Below, piece after piece: positions 31,363 through 40,264 of a stretch of 41,919 nucleotides of DNA. The DNA is taken from positions 1 through 41,919 of the forward strand of contig JAZNVV010000009.1 in assembly GCA_045593005.1 (NCBI GenBank), written 5' to 3'. The position numbers and the translations under genes are program-made. The notes beneath the pieces are model-generated. The model worked only from the letters and a program-made list of their open reading frames with translations. It ran no database searches and had not been told where the DNA came from. This stretch comes from UBA11475 sp045593005. GTDB taxonomy: Bacteria > Bacillota > Clostridia > Christensenellales > Borkfalkiaceae. Position 1 is the first letter of the stretch. Every line of letters begins with the position of its first letter.

Positions 31363-32007
31363 ATGAAGGCAGTTATATTTGACCTTGATGGAACGTTGCT
31401 TAATACGGCACAAGATTTAGCGAACGCCGTAAATTACGCATTGCAATTACACGGCAAAAAAACGCACTCTGTTACGGACGTTATTAAAATGGTGGGTAAC
31501 GGGGTAAAAAAATTAATTATTAATGCACTTGGTGAAGGCGACAAGGATATAGCAGACGACGTACTTAAAGATTTTAAAAAGTATTACGGTGAGCATAACG
31601 CTGATTTTACGTCAGAATACGACGGCGTATCGGAAATGTTAAAAACACTTAAACAGCGCAAAATTTTTACGGCTATTGCATCAAACAAATATGATGGTGC
31701 TGTCAAAAAACTATCGAACGCTTATTTTGGCGACTTAATAGACGTTGCGCTTGGCGAGGGTGAAAAAACAAGCCGTAAACCAAACCCAGATATGCTCTAC
31801 TCAATCGTGTCAGCGCTTGGCGTAAAGTTAAGTGATTGCGTTTACGTAGGAGATTCCGACGTCGATATTTTAACGGCTAAAAATGCAGGGATGCCTTGCG
31901 TTAGCGTTAGTTGGGGGTTTAGAGATAAATCGTTTTTGGTGCAAAATGGCGCTACCGTTATTGCCGAAACCTTACCACAATTAACTGAAATATTATTAAA
32001 ATTATAG
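31363..32007 (+). CDS. HAD hydrolase, phosphoglycolate phosphatase-like
   Basis: A 214-aa HAD phosphatase. The nucleophile motif is FDLDGTLLNT (Asp7, Asp9), motif II is AIASNKYD, motif III the Lys in RKPNPDML, and motif IV VGDSDVDI. The cap is helical (C1), as in Gph/PGP. Possible substrates are phosphoglycolate or pyrophosphate; the match is to the family only. The ATG at 31363 has SD AGGAG with 5-nt spacing; an ATG at 31348 lies before the SD. Ends at a strong terminator. Confidence 0.9.
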   Translation: MKAVIFDLDGTLLNTAQDLANAVNYALQLHGKKTHSVTDVIKMVGNGVKKLIINALGEGDKDIADDVLKDFKKYYGEHNADFTSEYDGVSEMLKTLKQRKIFTAIASNKYDGAVKKLSNAYFGDLIDVALGEGEKTSRKPNPDMLYSIVSALGVKLSDCVYVGDSDVDILTAKNAGMPCVSVSWGFRDKSFLVQNGATVIAETLPQLTEILLKL

Positions 32008-32015
32008 TTTTTAAC

Positions 32016-32046
32016 AAAAAAAAGCACCCCGACGGGTGCTTTTTTG
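32016..32046. terminator. Terminator after gph
   Basis: AGCACCC / GGGTGCT with flanking A and T runs and a 4-nt loop; symmetrical, so it may also serve the opposing gene ending at 32106. Confidence 0.88.
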
Positions 32047-32105
32047 TTGTTTAGAGTTGCATCTTTTTGATTACTGTTAATTTATCTGATAAAAGCATTA
32101 AGGAT

Positions 32106-32648
32106 TTATAAAATAGGGATTGTTGCAAGATAAACTACGTCTTTGCGATAAGATGCGTCGCCTTCAGCTAAAACGAAAGCTTTTTTATGGATAATGCCAC
32201 CTGCCTTGCTGACTATGTCCTCAAGCCCTTGTAAGCTTGCACCGGTGGAAACAACGTCGTCCACAATGCCGACTTTTTTGCCTTTAATAAGGTCGACGTC
32301 GTGCTTGCTTAAATAAAGTTTTTGTACTTGACCAGTCGTGATAGAAGATAAAATATCAACGTCTATGCCGTCTTGCATATATAGTTTTTTAGATTTTCTA
32401 CAAACGGCGTAATGTTCCATATTAAGTTCCCTTGCAACGACGTGCGTAAGTTGTAAGCCTTTGCTTTCGGCAGTAATTAAAACTTCGCAATCGGTCAAAA
32501 GTTTTGCAAGTTCTTTGCCACAATGTTCGGTTAGTTTTTGGTCGCCGTGAAGGTTGAAGAACGCTATACTAATACCACTTGGTAACTGTAGAACAGGAAG
32601 TTTTTCTTTATACCCTTTTATATCTACTTCATAAAATTTTTCTGACAT
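32106..32648 (-). CDS. Purine phosphoribosyltransferase-like protein
   Basis: A 180-aa type I PRTase. The PRPP loop is VGIVDDVVSTGASLQG (about 126-141), and the upstream TAESKGLQLTHVVARELN resembles Apt/Xpt enzymes. It probably makes a nucleotide from a free base and PRPP. Adenine PRTase is the best guess, and it would act on the base imported by the AzgA permease at 24 kb. SD AAGGGG; a good promoter (TTGCAA-17-TAAAAT) at 32702-32674. Confidence 0.85.
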   Translation of the reverse strand: MSEKFYEVDIKGYKEKLPVLQLPSGISIAFFNLHGDQKLTEHCGKELAKLLTDCEVLITAESKGLQLTHVVARELNMEHYAVCRKSKKLYMQDGIDVDILSSITTGQVQKLYLSKHDVDLIKGKKVGIVDDVVSTGASLQGLEDIVSKAGGIIHKKAFVLAEGDASYRKDVVYLATIPIL

Positions 32649-32673
32649 AATAAACCCCTTTTCTTTTTTATAT

Positions 32674-32702
32674 ATTTTAGCACATCAAAAACTTATTTGC
32701 AA
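32674..32702 (-). promoter_or_regulatory. Promoter of the PRTase gene
   Basis: Minus strand: TTGCAA (32702-32697), 17-nt spacer, TAAAAT (32679-32674), with TGC extended -10. Confidence 0.75.
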
Positions 32703-32755
32703 TACATAATAGCAAAACTTACGGCATATTTTTAATGTAAAAAGGAGGGTGTTTA

Positions 32756-35425
32756 ATGGACTGGTATTCATTAAGTAGTGACGTTGCCGTAAATAAATTA
32801 TCCGTCGTGGGTGGGTTAGATAATAAAAGAATTTTAGAAAGTCAAAAAAAATACGGTAAAAACGTTTTATCAAAGCCTAAAAACAAATCGTTTCTTAAAA
32901 GACTTTTTAGTGCTTTAGGCGAACCTATGATTTTAATTTTAATATTATCAGCGTGTATAACTTTTGGTGTTAATTTAGGTAGATTATTAAAAACTGGCAA
33001 CGCTGATTTTATTGAGTTTTTTGGCATTATTATAGCGATTTCAGTTTCGGTTTGCATAACTCTTTTTATGGAAGGAAGTTCGCAAAAAGCCTTTGACGCC
33101 CTTTCAAAAATGTACGACAAGGTAAACGTAAAAGTTTTGCGCGATAAAAACGTAAAAGTTATTTCGCAAGAAGACGTTGTCGTAGGTGATTTAATTGAAT
33201 TATGCGCAGGCGATAAAATTGTCGCTGACGGCAGGCTTATTGAGTGTACAGAATTTAGCGTTGACGAATCTGCTTTAACTGGGGAATCAGTTCCATCAAG
33301 AAAAGACGCCGTTTCCGTTTTGCCGGTTGGTAGTCATCTTGCAGAACGTAAAAATATGGTTTATTCAGGCTCTTTTGTAACGGGGGGAACGGCTAAATAC
33401 GTGGTAACGGGGGTAGGAAATTCCACGGAAATCGGTACGATTGCTAATGAGATAGGCAAAAAGAAAGAAATATCTTCACCACTAGAACAAAAATTAAACA
33501 AATTAGGTAAAACTATTACGCTTATAGGTGGATTAGTATCTGCGTTTATTTTTTTAATCAGTATAACTAAACTTGCCGTTACAAAACAATTAACCTTTTA
33601 TAACGCGCAACAAGTTTTTATTTCTTGTATCGTATTGATTGTCGCTGCCGTACCCGAAGGATTGCCGTCAATAGTTGCCGTTTCGCTCGCGCTTAATATG
33701 ATAAAACTGGCAAAAAGTAATGCGCTCATTAAAAAACTTATTGCCACGGAAACTACTGGTGCTGTTAGTGTTATATGTTCGGACAAAACGGGAACTTTAA
33801 CGGAAAATAAAATGAGAGTTTCTGCAATTTGTACAAAAGAGTGTTGCTTTAATAAAACGGAAAATAATTATGACGTTTTATATGAAAATTTTTGCATCAA
33901 TTCAACTGCTGATTTAACAATTAGTGGTGGAGTGGAAAAGTTCGTTGGGAGTGGTAGCGAATGCGCGCTACTTTCGGCGTATAATTTGAGCACAAAAAAA
34001 GATTACAAGCAACTTCGCTTAAGTGCAAAAATAATTGATAGAATGCCGTTTTCTAGCGAAGAAAAAAGAATGGAAACGCTTGTTAGTAAAAATGATTACT
34101 TTCGCCTTTACGTAAAAGGTGCGCCCGAAGTAATATTAGGTAGGTGCGGACTTTCCGATAGCGAAATAAAAGTTATAAGCGACAAAATACAAGACTATGA
34201 AAAACAATGTAAAAGAGTGCTTTGTTTTGCGCATATGGACGGGTTTGACACTACCGTTGGCAGTAAAAACTTGACTTTTGACGGGTTTGCAGTTATTTCG
34301 GATAATATTCGTAAAGACGTATTTAAGGCAGTAAAAGATGCAAAAAAAGCCGGTATAGAAATAAAAATTTTAACCGGTGATAATATTGTCACGGCAATAG
34401 CGATTGCAAGAGAACTAGGCATTATATTAGACGATAAAGACGCTGTTTTAGCAAGTGATATAGATAAAATTTCCGATAGTGAACTAAAAAGAATTTTGCC
34501 GAACGTCAAGGTGATTGCGCGCAGTACGCCAAAGACAAAATTGCGTGTTGTTAAACTTTTAAAAGAACTTGGCGAAGTGGTTGCCGTTACTGGTGACGGA
34601 ATAAACGACGCGCCGGCAATAAAACAAGCCGACGTCGGTATTTGTATGGGTATAACTGGTTCGGAAATTACTAAAGAAGCCTCTGACGTTATCTTATTAG
34701 ACGACAGTTTTAGCACGATAATTAGCGCTATAAAATTTGGTAGAAACGTCTATGAAAATATGCAAAGGTTTATACTTTTTCAGTTATCGGTAAACGTTTC
34801 TGCTCTGTTAATTATAGTTTTCAGTCTATTAATGGGGCAAAATGCACCGTTTAACACGTTGCAACTTTTATGGATAAACGTTATAATGGACGGTCCACCT
34901 GCAATAACGCTTGGGCTTGAAGCTGTAAAGCCTGACATATTAAACAGAAAACCCGTTAGACGTGATAGTCCTCTAGTTACTTCAAAAATGCTTGTTAGAA
35001 TACTACTAAACAGTCTTTTTGTAGCGACGGTAACTCTTTTAGAATATAAATATGATTTTTTAAACGTCGGCAAAGGTCAGGTGGGAACAGTAGTATTTAC
35101 CCTTTTTATTACTTTCCAACTATTTAACGCATTTAATTCAAGAGAACTTGGAAGCAAGAGTATCTTTACCAACTTAACTAAAAATAAAATTATGCTCGCA
35201 ACCTTTTGCTTGACTTTTATATTGCACGTGATAATAGTTACCTTTTTTAATAAATTATTTGGGGTAACGCCGTTGCCGTTATTAACTTGGGTAAAAACTG
35301 TGGCATTGTCGTTTTCTATAGTGGTTATATCTGAACTATATAAGATAATTTTTAAGAAATTTTTGTCAAAACGAGTATGTTTTAACTATTTTCGAAATAA
35401 AAAAGGAGTAAAAAGCATAAAATAG
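32756..35425 (+). CDS. P-type cation (Ca2+-type) ATPase
   Basis: An 889-aa P2-type ATPase. In order it has an N-terminal cation-ATPase domain (1-60), two helices, the actuator with LTGES, helix 4 with AAVPEGLPSI (Ca2+ site signature), the phosphorylation motif SDKTGTLTENK, a nucleotide-binding domain with VKGAPE, the hinge TGDGINDAPAIKQADVG, and six C-terminal helices with NVIMDGPPAITLGLE. This is the SERCA/PMCA-like pattern, so Ca2+ export is likely; Mn2+ is possible. SD AAGGAGG. ytxC begins 5 nt after its stop. Confidence 0.95.
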   Translation: MDWYSLSSDVAVNKLSVVGGLDNKRILESQKKYGKNVLSKPKNKSFLKRLFSALGEPMILILILSACITFGVNLGRLLKTGNADFIEFFGIIIAISVSVCITLFMEGSSQKAFDALSKMYDKVNVKVLRDKNVKVISQEDVVVGDLIELCAGDKIVADGRLIECTEFSVDESALTGESVPSRKDAVSVLPVGSHLAERKNMVYSGSFVTGGTAKYVVTGVGNSTEIGTIANEIGKKKEISSPLEQKLNKLGKTITLIGGLVSAFIFLISITKLAVTKQLTFYNAQQVFISCIVLIVAAVPEGLPSIVAVSLALNMIKLAKSNALIKKLIATETTGAVSVICSDKTGTLTENKMRVSAICTKECCFNKTENNYDVLYENFCINSTADLTISGGVEKFVGSGSECALLSAYNLSTKKDYKQLRLSAKIIDRMPFSSEEKRMETLVSKNDYFRLYVKGAPEVILGRCGLSDSEIKVISDKIQDYEKQCKRVLCFAHMDGFDTTVGSKNLTFDGFAVISDNIRKDVFKAVKDAKKAGIEIKILTGDNIVTAIAIARELGIILDDKDAVLASDIDKISDSELKRILPNVKVIARSTPKTKLRVVKLLKELGEVVAVTGDGINDAPAIKQADVGICMGITGSEITKEASDVILLDDSFSTIISAIKFGRNVYENMQRFILFQLSVNVSALLIIVFSLLMGQNAPFNTLQLLWINVIMDGPPAITLGLEAVKPDILNRKPVRRDSPLVTSKMLVRILLNSLFVATVTLLEYKYDFLNVGKGQVGTVVFTLFITFQLFNAFNSRELGSKSIFTNLTKNKIMLATFCLTFILHVIIVTFFNKLFGVTPLPLLTWVKTVALSFSIVVISELYKIIFKKFLSKRVCFNYFRNKKGVKSIK

Positions 35426-35430
35426 TTTGT

Positions 35431-36138
35431 ATGACGGAAATTGTAGTAACAGAGAAAGAAAAAAACGTAAAATATTTATTATATCTTCAAAAAAATTTGG
35501 CTGAAATTTTCAATCAAACACAAACCTTGGTTAAGTGTTATAAGAATAATCAAAGGGCAGTTTTAGAACTTGAAGTACAAGATTTGTATAAAGATTTAAT
35601 TATCAACGAACTTATAGATAAGATTGCCGACGTAATAGTCGTCGGCTATAAATACGTTTTTTTAAAAGACAAAGTCAAACCTATGGGACTTAATGACGAT
35701 GGAAAAAATCTTTTACTTGCAGGTATAATTTCTGCAGACATTGACGACGACAAAAAATACGTTATTTCTAAAATCAAAGGATTTGACAGTATTGCCATTG
35801 ACGGCGTATACAATTTTAGGCTAAAAATCTTAAAAGAAAAATGGTTTGAAATTTCTTCGTTAATGCCGACGGCGTTTATGCCTGAACAGTTAAAGGAATT
35901 TTTGTCGTATATTTCTGGGGGTAGAAAGGAAAGGATATTTATCGACGGGGAAGCCGTGTATGATTCACACTATCGCAGGCAGATAAAATCGGAACTAACC
36001 GAAAGCCCTGATGCATTAACGGAAGTGGTTTTATGTGGTGCGAGTGAAATAAACCTACTATCTTCGCCTGATAAAAGGTTAGAGTCAGGGCTAATGTCGT
36101 ATTATGGTAGTAAGGTTAACTTCGTTAAAAAAGGATAA
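35431..36138 (+). CDS. ytxC: YtxC-like sporulation-associated protein
   Basis: A 235-aa protein resembling YtxC. The C-terminal half is most typical: KEFLSYISGGRKERIFIDGE and KSELTESPDALTEVVLCG. In Bacillus ytxC sits directly upstream of thrS, and here thrS also follows, supporting the call. The molecular function is unknown; expression in sporulation is reported for the family. The start is 5 nt after the ATPase stop. The nearest GGAG is about 25 nt upstream, so coupling to the ATPase gene is probable. Confidence 0.82.
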   Translation: MTEIVVTEKEKNVKYLLYLQKNLAEIFNQTQTLVKCYKNNQRAVLELEVQDLYKDLIINELIDKIADVIVVGYKYVFLKDKVKPMGLNDDGKNLLLAGIISADIDDDKKYVISKIKGFDSIAIDGVYNFRLKILKEKWFEISSLMPTAFMPEQLKEFLSYISGGRKERIFIDGEAVYDSHYRRQIKSELTESPDALTEVVLCGASEINLLSSPDKRLESGLMSYYGSKVNFVKKG

Positions 36139-36210
36139 TTTTAAAAATTTTTTTATTAAATAAACGCTGACGAAATCGGTTTTTAGCACGTTTTGGTAAA
36201 ATAATTCTAC

Positions 36211-36239
36211 TTGACAAAATAGAGTATTAGTTGTAATAT
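36211..36239 (+). promoter_or_regulatory. Promoter of thrS
   Basis: TTGACA at 36211, 17-nt spacer, TAATAT at 36234. Leader of about 90 nt. Confidence 0.8.
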
Positions 36240-36267
36240 AAATGTATATATAAATTTAAATACTTTT

Positions 36268-36302
36268 AGCGTCCTCATCTTTTTATAAAAGTGGAGGGCG
36301 CT
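36268..36302 (+). promoter_or_regulatory. Hairpin in the thrS leader
   Basis: AGCGTCCTC / GAGGGCGCT (9 bp, one G.U) continues across a 2x2 mismatch into CTTTT/AAAAG with loop TAT. There is no T-run, and no T-box specifier or TGG-containing antiterminator bulge is seen in the short leader. It ends about 23 nt before the thrS SD. It may be an attenuator relic or a protein-binding stem. Confidence 0.6.
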
Positions 36303-36338
36303 TAATTGTCTAAAAGATTTTACGAAAGGGGTGATTTT

Positions 36339-38276
36339 ATGGTTATTACCGTAAAAAACGACGAGAAATTCCAGTTTGACGGTGCTATGACGGCAGGGGA
36401 AATAGTTAAAAGTATTTCCGAAGGTTTATATAGGGCTACCGTCTGCGTTAAAATTGATGGGGAATTATTTGATTTATCTCACGTTGTCGATAAAGATTGT
36501 GCGTTGTCGGCAATTACGCTTAAGGATAAGGAAGGTTTAGACGTTTATCGTCATACTACGTCGCACGTGCTTGCACAGGCGATTAAAAACGTCTACCCGA
36601 CTTCTAAACTTGCAATAGGACCTACTATTGAAAACGGCTTTTACTATGACGTAGAATTTAATACGCCTATCGTTTTGGCTGACCTTGCAAAGATTGAATC
36701 GGAAATGAAGAAAATTATCAAAGCCGATTTCCCTATCGAAAGATATACTTTATCTAAAAAAGAAGCTGTAAAGCTTATGAAAAGTTTTTCCGAGCCGTAT
36801 AAAGTGCAGTTGATAGAAGAATTGCCAGCCGACGCTGAAATATCTTTCTATAAGCACGGTGGATTTGTTGACCTTTGCCGTGGTCCACACCTTCCTTCAA
36901 CGGGTAAAATTAAGGCGTTCAAGTTGACGGCTATTACCGGCGCTTACTGGAAAGGCAAGTCGGAAAATAAAATGCTTACCCGTATTTACGGCACGGCGTT
37001 TGAAAAAAAGTCTGAACTTGAAGAACATTTACTTAAACTTGAAGAAGCAAAACAAAAAGACCACAACAAATTAGGTCGTGATCTTGAATATTTCACCACA
37101 GTAGATAGTATCGGGCAAGGTTTACCGGTGCTTTTGCCAAAAGGCGCAAAGGTTATTCAACTTTTACAGCGCTTTGTTGAAGATGAGGAATACAAGCGTG
37201 GTTATCAACTTACAATGACACCACTTATGGCTAAAAGCGACCTTTATAAAATTTCCGGCCACTGGGGGCATTATAAAGACGGTATGTTTATTTTAGGCGA
37301 CGAGGGCAAGGATAAAGAAGTTTTTGCGCTCCGTCCTATGACTTGTCCGTTTCAATTCCAAGCCTACTTAAATAGACCGAGAAGTTATAAAGATTTACCT
37401 TTAAGATATGCTGAAACTTCTACTTTGTTTAGGAACGAGGATAGTGGTGAAATGCACGGTCTTATTCGCGTTAGACAATTCACTATTTCAGAAGGGCATA
37501 TCGCTTGTAGACCTGATCAACTTAAAGAAGAATTTAAGGGCTGTCTTGACCTTGCTAACTATATGTTAAAGTCAATCGGACTATATGAGGACGTAACGTT
37601 TAGATTTAGCAAATGGGATGCTAATAACAAGGCTAAATATATAGGTTCAGCGCGTGAGTGGGATAAAGTTCAAACGACAATGAAAGGCATTTTAGACGAA
37701 CTTGGCATTGACTATGAAGAAGCCGATGGCGAAGCCGCTTTTTACGGACCTAAACTTGATATTCAATGTAAAAATATTCACGGCAAGGAAGATACGCTAA
37801 TTACTATCCAGATAGACTTCCAACTTGCAAAACGTTTCGATATGGTTTACACCGATACTGATGGGGAAAAGAAATATCCTTACGTTTTACACAGAACGAG
37901 CGTAGGCTGTTATCAAAGGACGCTTGCTCTTTTAATTGAAAAATATGGTGGCGCTATGCCATTGTGGCTTGCTCCTACGCAAGTTAAAATCTTAAACGTT
38001 ACCGATAGAACGGCTGAATATTCAAAGGAACTTGCATCAGCGCTTTCAGACGCTGGGTTAAGGGTGGAACTTGACTTGCGTAACGAAAAGATAGGTTATA
38101 AAATTCGTGAAGCGCAACTTTCAAAAGTTCCGTATATGTTCATTGTTGGAGATAAGGAGCTTGAAGCAGGCACTGTTTCCGTTCGTTCAAGAAATGCAGG
38201 CGATTTGGGTTCTATGACAAAGGATGAAATTATAGCAAAACTTCTATTTGAGGACAAGACGAAAAAATTGAATTAA
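36339..38276 (+). CDS. thrS: Threonyl-tRNA synthetase
   Basis: A 645-aa class II synthetase charging tRNA-Thr. Domains are an N-terminal TGS (1-60), an editing domain with HTTSHVLAQAI (about 75-85) and ACR-type metal ligands, the catalytic core (motif 2 LRYAETSTLFRNEDSGEMHGLIRVRQF; motif 3 region HRTSVGCYQRTLALLIEKYGG) and the anticodon-binding domain from LWLAPTQVKIL. The motif 3 wording (HRTSVGCYQRT) differs from the usual HRAILGSIER but resembles clostridial enzymes. The ATG at 36339 has SD AAAGGGG; a TTG at 36306 in frame overlaps the leader hairpin region. Confidence 0.97.
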   Translation: MVITVKNDEKFQFDGAMTAGEIVKSISEGLYRATVCVKIDGELFDLSHVVDKDCALSAITLKDKEGLDVYRHTTSHVLAQAIKNVYPTSKLAIGPTIENGFYYDVEFNTPIVLADLAKIESEMKKIIKADFPIERYTLSKKEAVKLMKSFSEPYKVQLIEELPADAEISFYKHGGFVDLCRGPHLPSTGKIKAFKLTAITGAYWKGKSENKMLTRIYGTAFEKKSELEEHLLKLEEAKQKDHNKLGRDLEYFTTVDSIGQGLPVLLPKGAKVIQLLQRFVEDEEYKRGYQLTMTPLMAKSDLYKISGHWGHYKDGMFILGDEGKDKEVFALRPMTCPFQFQAYLNRPRSYKDLPLRYAETSTLFRNEDSGEMHGLIRVRQFTISEGHIACRPDQLKEEFKGCLDLANYMLKSIGLYEDVTFRFSKWDANNKAKYIGSAREWDKVQTTMKGILDELGIDYEEADGEAAFYGPKLDIQCKNIHGKEDTLITIQIDFQLAKRFDMVYTDTDGEKKYPYVLHRTSVGCYQRTLALLIEKYGGAMPLWLAPTQVKILNVTDRTAEYSKELASALSDAGLRVELDLRNEKIGYKIREAQLSKVPYMFIVGDKELEAGTVSVRSRNAGDLGSMTKDEIIAKLLFEDKTKKLN

Positions 38277-38277
38277 T

Positions 38278-38305
38278 AAAAGCCCGAGGACTTCCTCGGG
38301 CTTTT
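38278..38305 (+). terminator. Terminator after thrS
   Basis: AAAAGCCCGAGGA / TCCTCGGGCTTTT, 13-bp stem with a 2-nt formal loop, then AATTTTT. Confidence 0.9.
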
Positions 38306-38365
38306 AATTTTTAGTAAAAATGTTTTATCCGTTTTAATTTTTGCCTTGCGTGAATATAATAAATT

Positions 38366-39364
38366 ATGAGTAAAAGAAAAACGGTGCAAAGAATAATTTC
38401 ATTTATAATAGTTATCGCTATCACCATATTTGGTTTGACAATAGGAGTAAACAAAATAGGCGAAAAAGATTTTAATGAAGACAATTCTGCTTTTAAAGGA
38501 ATATTAAATTTGTGGCATGTGGACACGTTTGAAGGGGGTACGTGGTCGCGAAAACAGTTCATTTTGTCTGTCGCAAGGCAATTTGAAAAGGAAAACCCCG
38601 GCGTTTTAATAAACGTGAGGCAGTTAACTATTTCATCAATCAATATGGAATTAGAAAAAGATTTGCCCGATTTAATTTCCTATGGGACGGGGGTAAATTT
38701 GACGGGGATGAGCGAGATTAGTGAAAGCGTTGGCGACGCTTGTAAGCTTAACGGAAAAACTTACGCCGTACCCTATTTAATGAGTGGTTATTATATTTTT
38801 AGCCACAATTTAATTGAAAACGTTAATTTTTTTGACAAAATAACCGTAGCCGATAGTGAATTGACCTCGCCGTTGACGGCATTTTATGCAAGTGGATACT
38901 CGGCTAAAAAAATATCCCTAAAAAGCCCTGTAAATGCTTTTTACGACTTTGCAACAAACAGTAGTGAAATTTTACTTGGAACTTTGCGTGATGCAAATAG
39001 AATAATTGCTAAAAACATTTCAGTAAACGTTATTCCATTAAACGGATATAACGATTTATTTCAGTACGTTTCGGTAACTTCAAAAAGTCAAATAAAAAAA
39101 GCCTATGCCGATAAATTTGTCAAAATGCTTATTTCAAAAGACGTGCAAGAAAAGGTAAAAGAATTATCAATGCTTTCGCCATATTTAAGTTTATATAACG
39201 ACGGTTTGCTTTGTGAATGTCAAAAAATTTCGCCAGCAACAACGCTTTCTGCTTTTACGCCGACAAGCATTTATAAGCAAATTAAACAAGTCGTTGCAAA
39301 AGACATGGATAACGGGCTAAAACAATTAAAAGACAAAAATTTGATTATTAACTTGATAAAATAA
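38366..39364 (+). CDS. Orphan solute-binding-like membrane-anchored protein
   Basis: A 332-aa protein with an N-terminal signal anchor (about 10-28, IISFIIVIAITIFGLTIGV) lacking a lipobox Cys. The rest resembles the sugar-type extracellular solute-binding fold: LNLWHVDTFEGGTWSRKQFIL, ARQFEKENPGVLINV, DLISYGTG and GKTYAVPYLMSGYYIFS. No ABC permease or ATPase genes are adjacent, so it may be a sensor or structural protein rather than part of an importer. No SD: TATAAT at 38355-38360 ends 5 nt before the ATG, suggesting a leaderless mRNA. Confidence 0.72.
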   Translation: MSKRKTVQRIISFIIVIAITIFGLTIGVNKIGEKDFNEDNSAFKGILNLWHVDTFEGGTWSRKQFILSVARQFEKENPGVLINVRQLTISSINMELEKDLPDLISYGTGVNLTGMSEISESVGDACKLNGKTYAVPYLMSGYYIFSHNLIENVNFFDKITVADSELTSPLTAFYASGYSAKKISLKSPVNAFYDFATNSSEILLGTLRDANRIIAKNISVNVIPLNGYNDLFQYVSVTSKSQIKKAYADKFVKMLISKDVQEKVKELSMLSPYLSLYNDGLLCECQKISPATTLSAFTPTSIYKQIKQVVAKDMDNGLKQLKDKNLIINLIK

Positions 39365-39394
39365 TAAATATATAGTAATATATAAGGAGCAAAC

Positions 39395-40264
39395 TTGTTT
39401 TTAAAAGAAATTCAGTCTGTTACAAAAGATGAAATATTTTTAAACGTACCTTTTGGAAAGTATACAACGTTTAGGTGTGGTGGGACGGCAAAATATTACG
39501 TAGAGCCGTCTGATGAAATGTCTTTAATAAGCATTGTTTCGGTATGTCAAAGCAACGGCGTTGATTATTTTTTGCTTGGTAACGGAAGTAAAATTTTAGT
39601 TTCCGACAATGGCTACAACGGGGTTGTGATTTCGACAAAGAAACTTAATAAAATCAATTTTGACGGTGATTACGTCTATGCTCAATCGGGCGTTACGGTT
39701 GCTAAATTATTGTCTTTTTGCGCGCTGTACGGGGTTGGTGGTTTTGAGTTTTTGGCAGGGATTCCTGCTACCGTTGGGGGGCTTATTGCGACAAACGGTG
39801 GTGCTTTTGGTCAATCGGTGTCTGAAGTTACTTATAAGTACGCACTCTATTCCGATGGCAAAACAAGTATAAAAGATTTGTCGAATTTTACGTATAGGCA
39901 AAGCCCTGTTAAAAGTGGTGACGTCGTATTGTTTGCGCTTTTAAATAAGAGCAAATCTAATAGCGTGCGTCAAGACATTAAAGAGTATCTTTTTAAGAGG
40001 AAAGGACAACCGATAGGTAACAGCGCCGGTAGTGTTTTTAAAAATCCATCGGGCGATTTTGCTGGTCGGCTTATAGAACAATGTGGACTTAAAGGCTATC
40101 AAATAGGTGGCGCAAAAGTTTCACAAAAACACGCTAATTTTATAATTAATAACGGTGGTACTTCGTCAGACGTTTATAACCTAATTGAGTTTATAAAACG
40201 TGCCGTTAACGAAAAATTTGGGATAACGCTTGAAGAAGAAGTTCGCTGTGTTGGAGATTTTTAA
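39395..40264 (+). CDS. murB: UDP-N-acetylenolpyruvoylglucosamine reductase
   Basis: A 289-aa FAD enzyme that reduces UDP-GlcNAc-enolpyruvate to UDP-MurNAc. The start is the TTG at 39395, chosen because AAGGAG lies 5 nt upstream. FAD-binding TFRCGGTAKYY...LLGNGSKIL and EFLAGIPATVGGLIATNGGAFG are clear. The catalytic Ser is in NSAGSVFKNP and the C-terminal Glu in LEEEVRCVG. The shape fits type II MurB. Its stop overlaps the PHP gene start by one base. Confidence 0.96.
   Translation: MFLKEIQSVTKDEIFLNVPFGKYTTFRCGGTAKYYVEPSDEMSLISIVSVCQSNGVDYFLLGNGSKILVSDNGYNGVVISTKKLNKINFDGDYVYAQSGVTVAKLLSFCALYGVGGFEFLAGIPATVGGLIATNGGAFGQSVSEVTYKYALYSDGKTSIKDLSNFTYRQSPVKSGDVVLFALLNKSKSNSVRQDIKEYLFKRKGQPIGNSAGSVFKNPSGDFAGRLIEQCGLKGYQIGGAKVSQKHANFIINNGGTSSDVYNLIEFIKRAVNEKFGITLEEEVRCVGDF

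Noticed and set aside
34195..34716. Long antisense ORF inside the P-type ATPase gene
   Set aside because: It is a shadow of the ATPase coding sequence with biased Ser/Ile/Ala composition and no SD.
36139..36338. T-box leader upstream of thrS
   Set aside because: No specifier region or antiterminator bulge is found, and the region after the promoter is too short.
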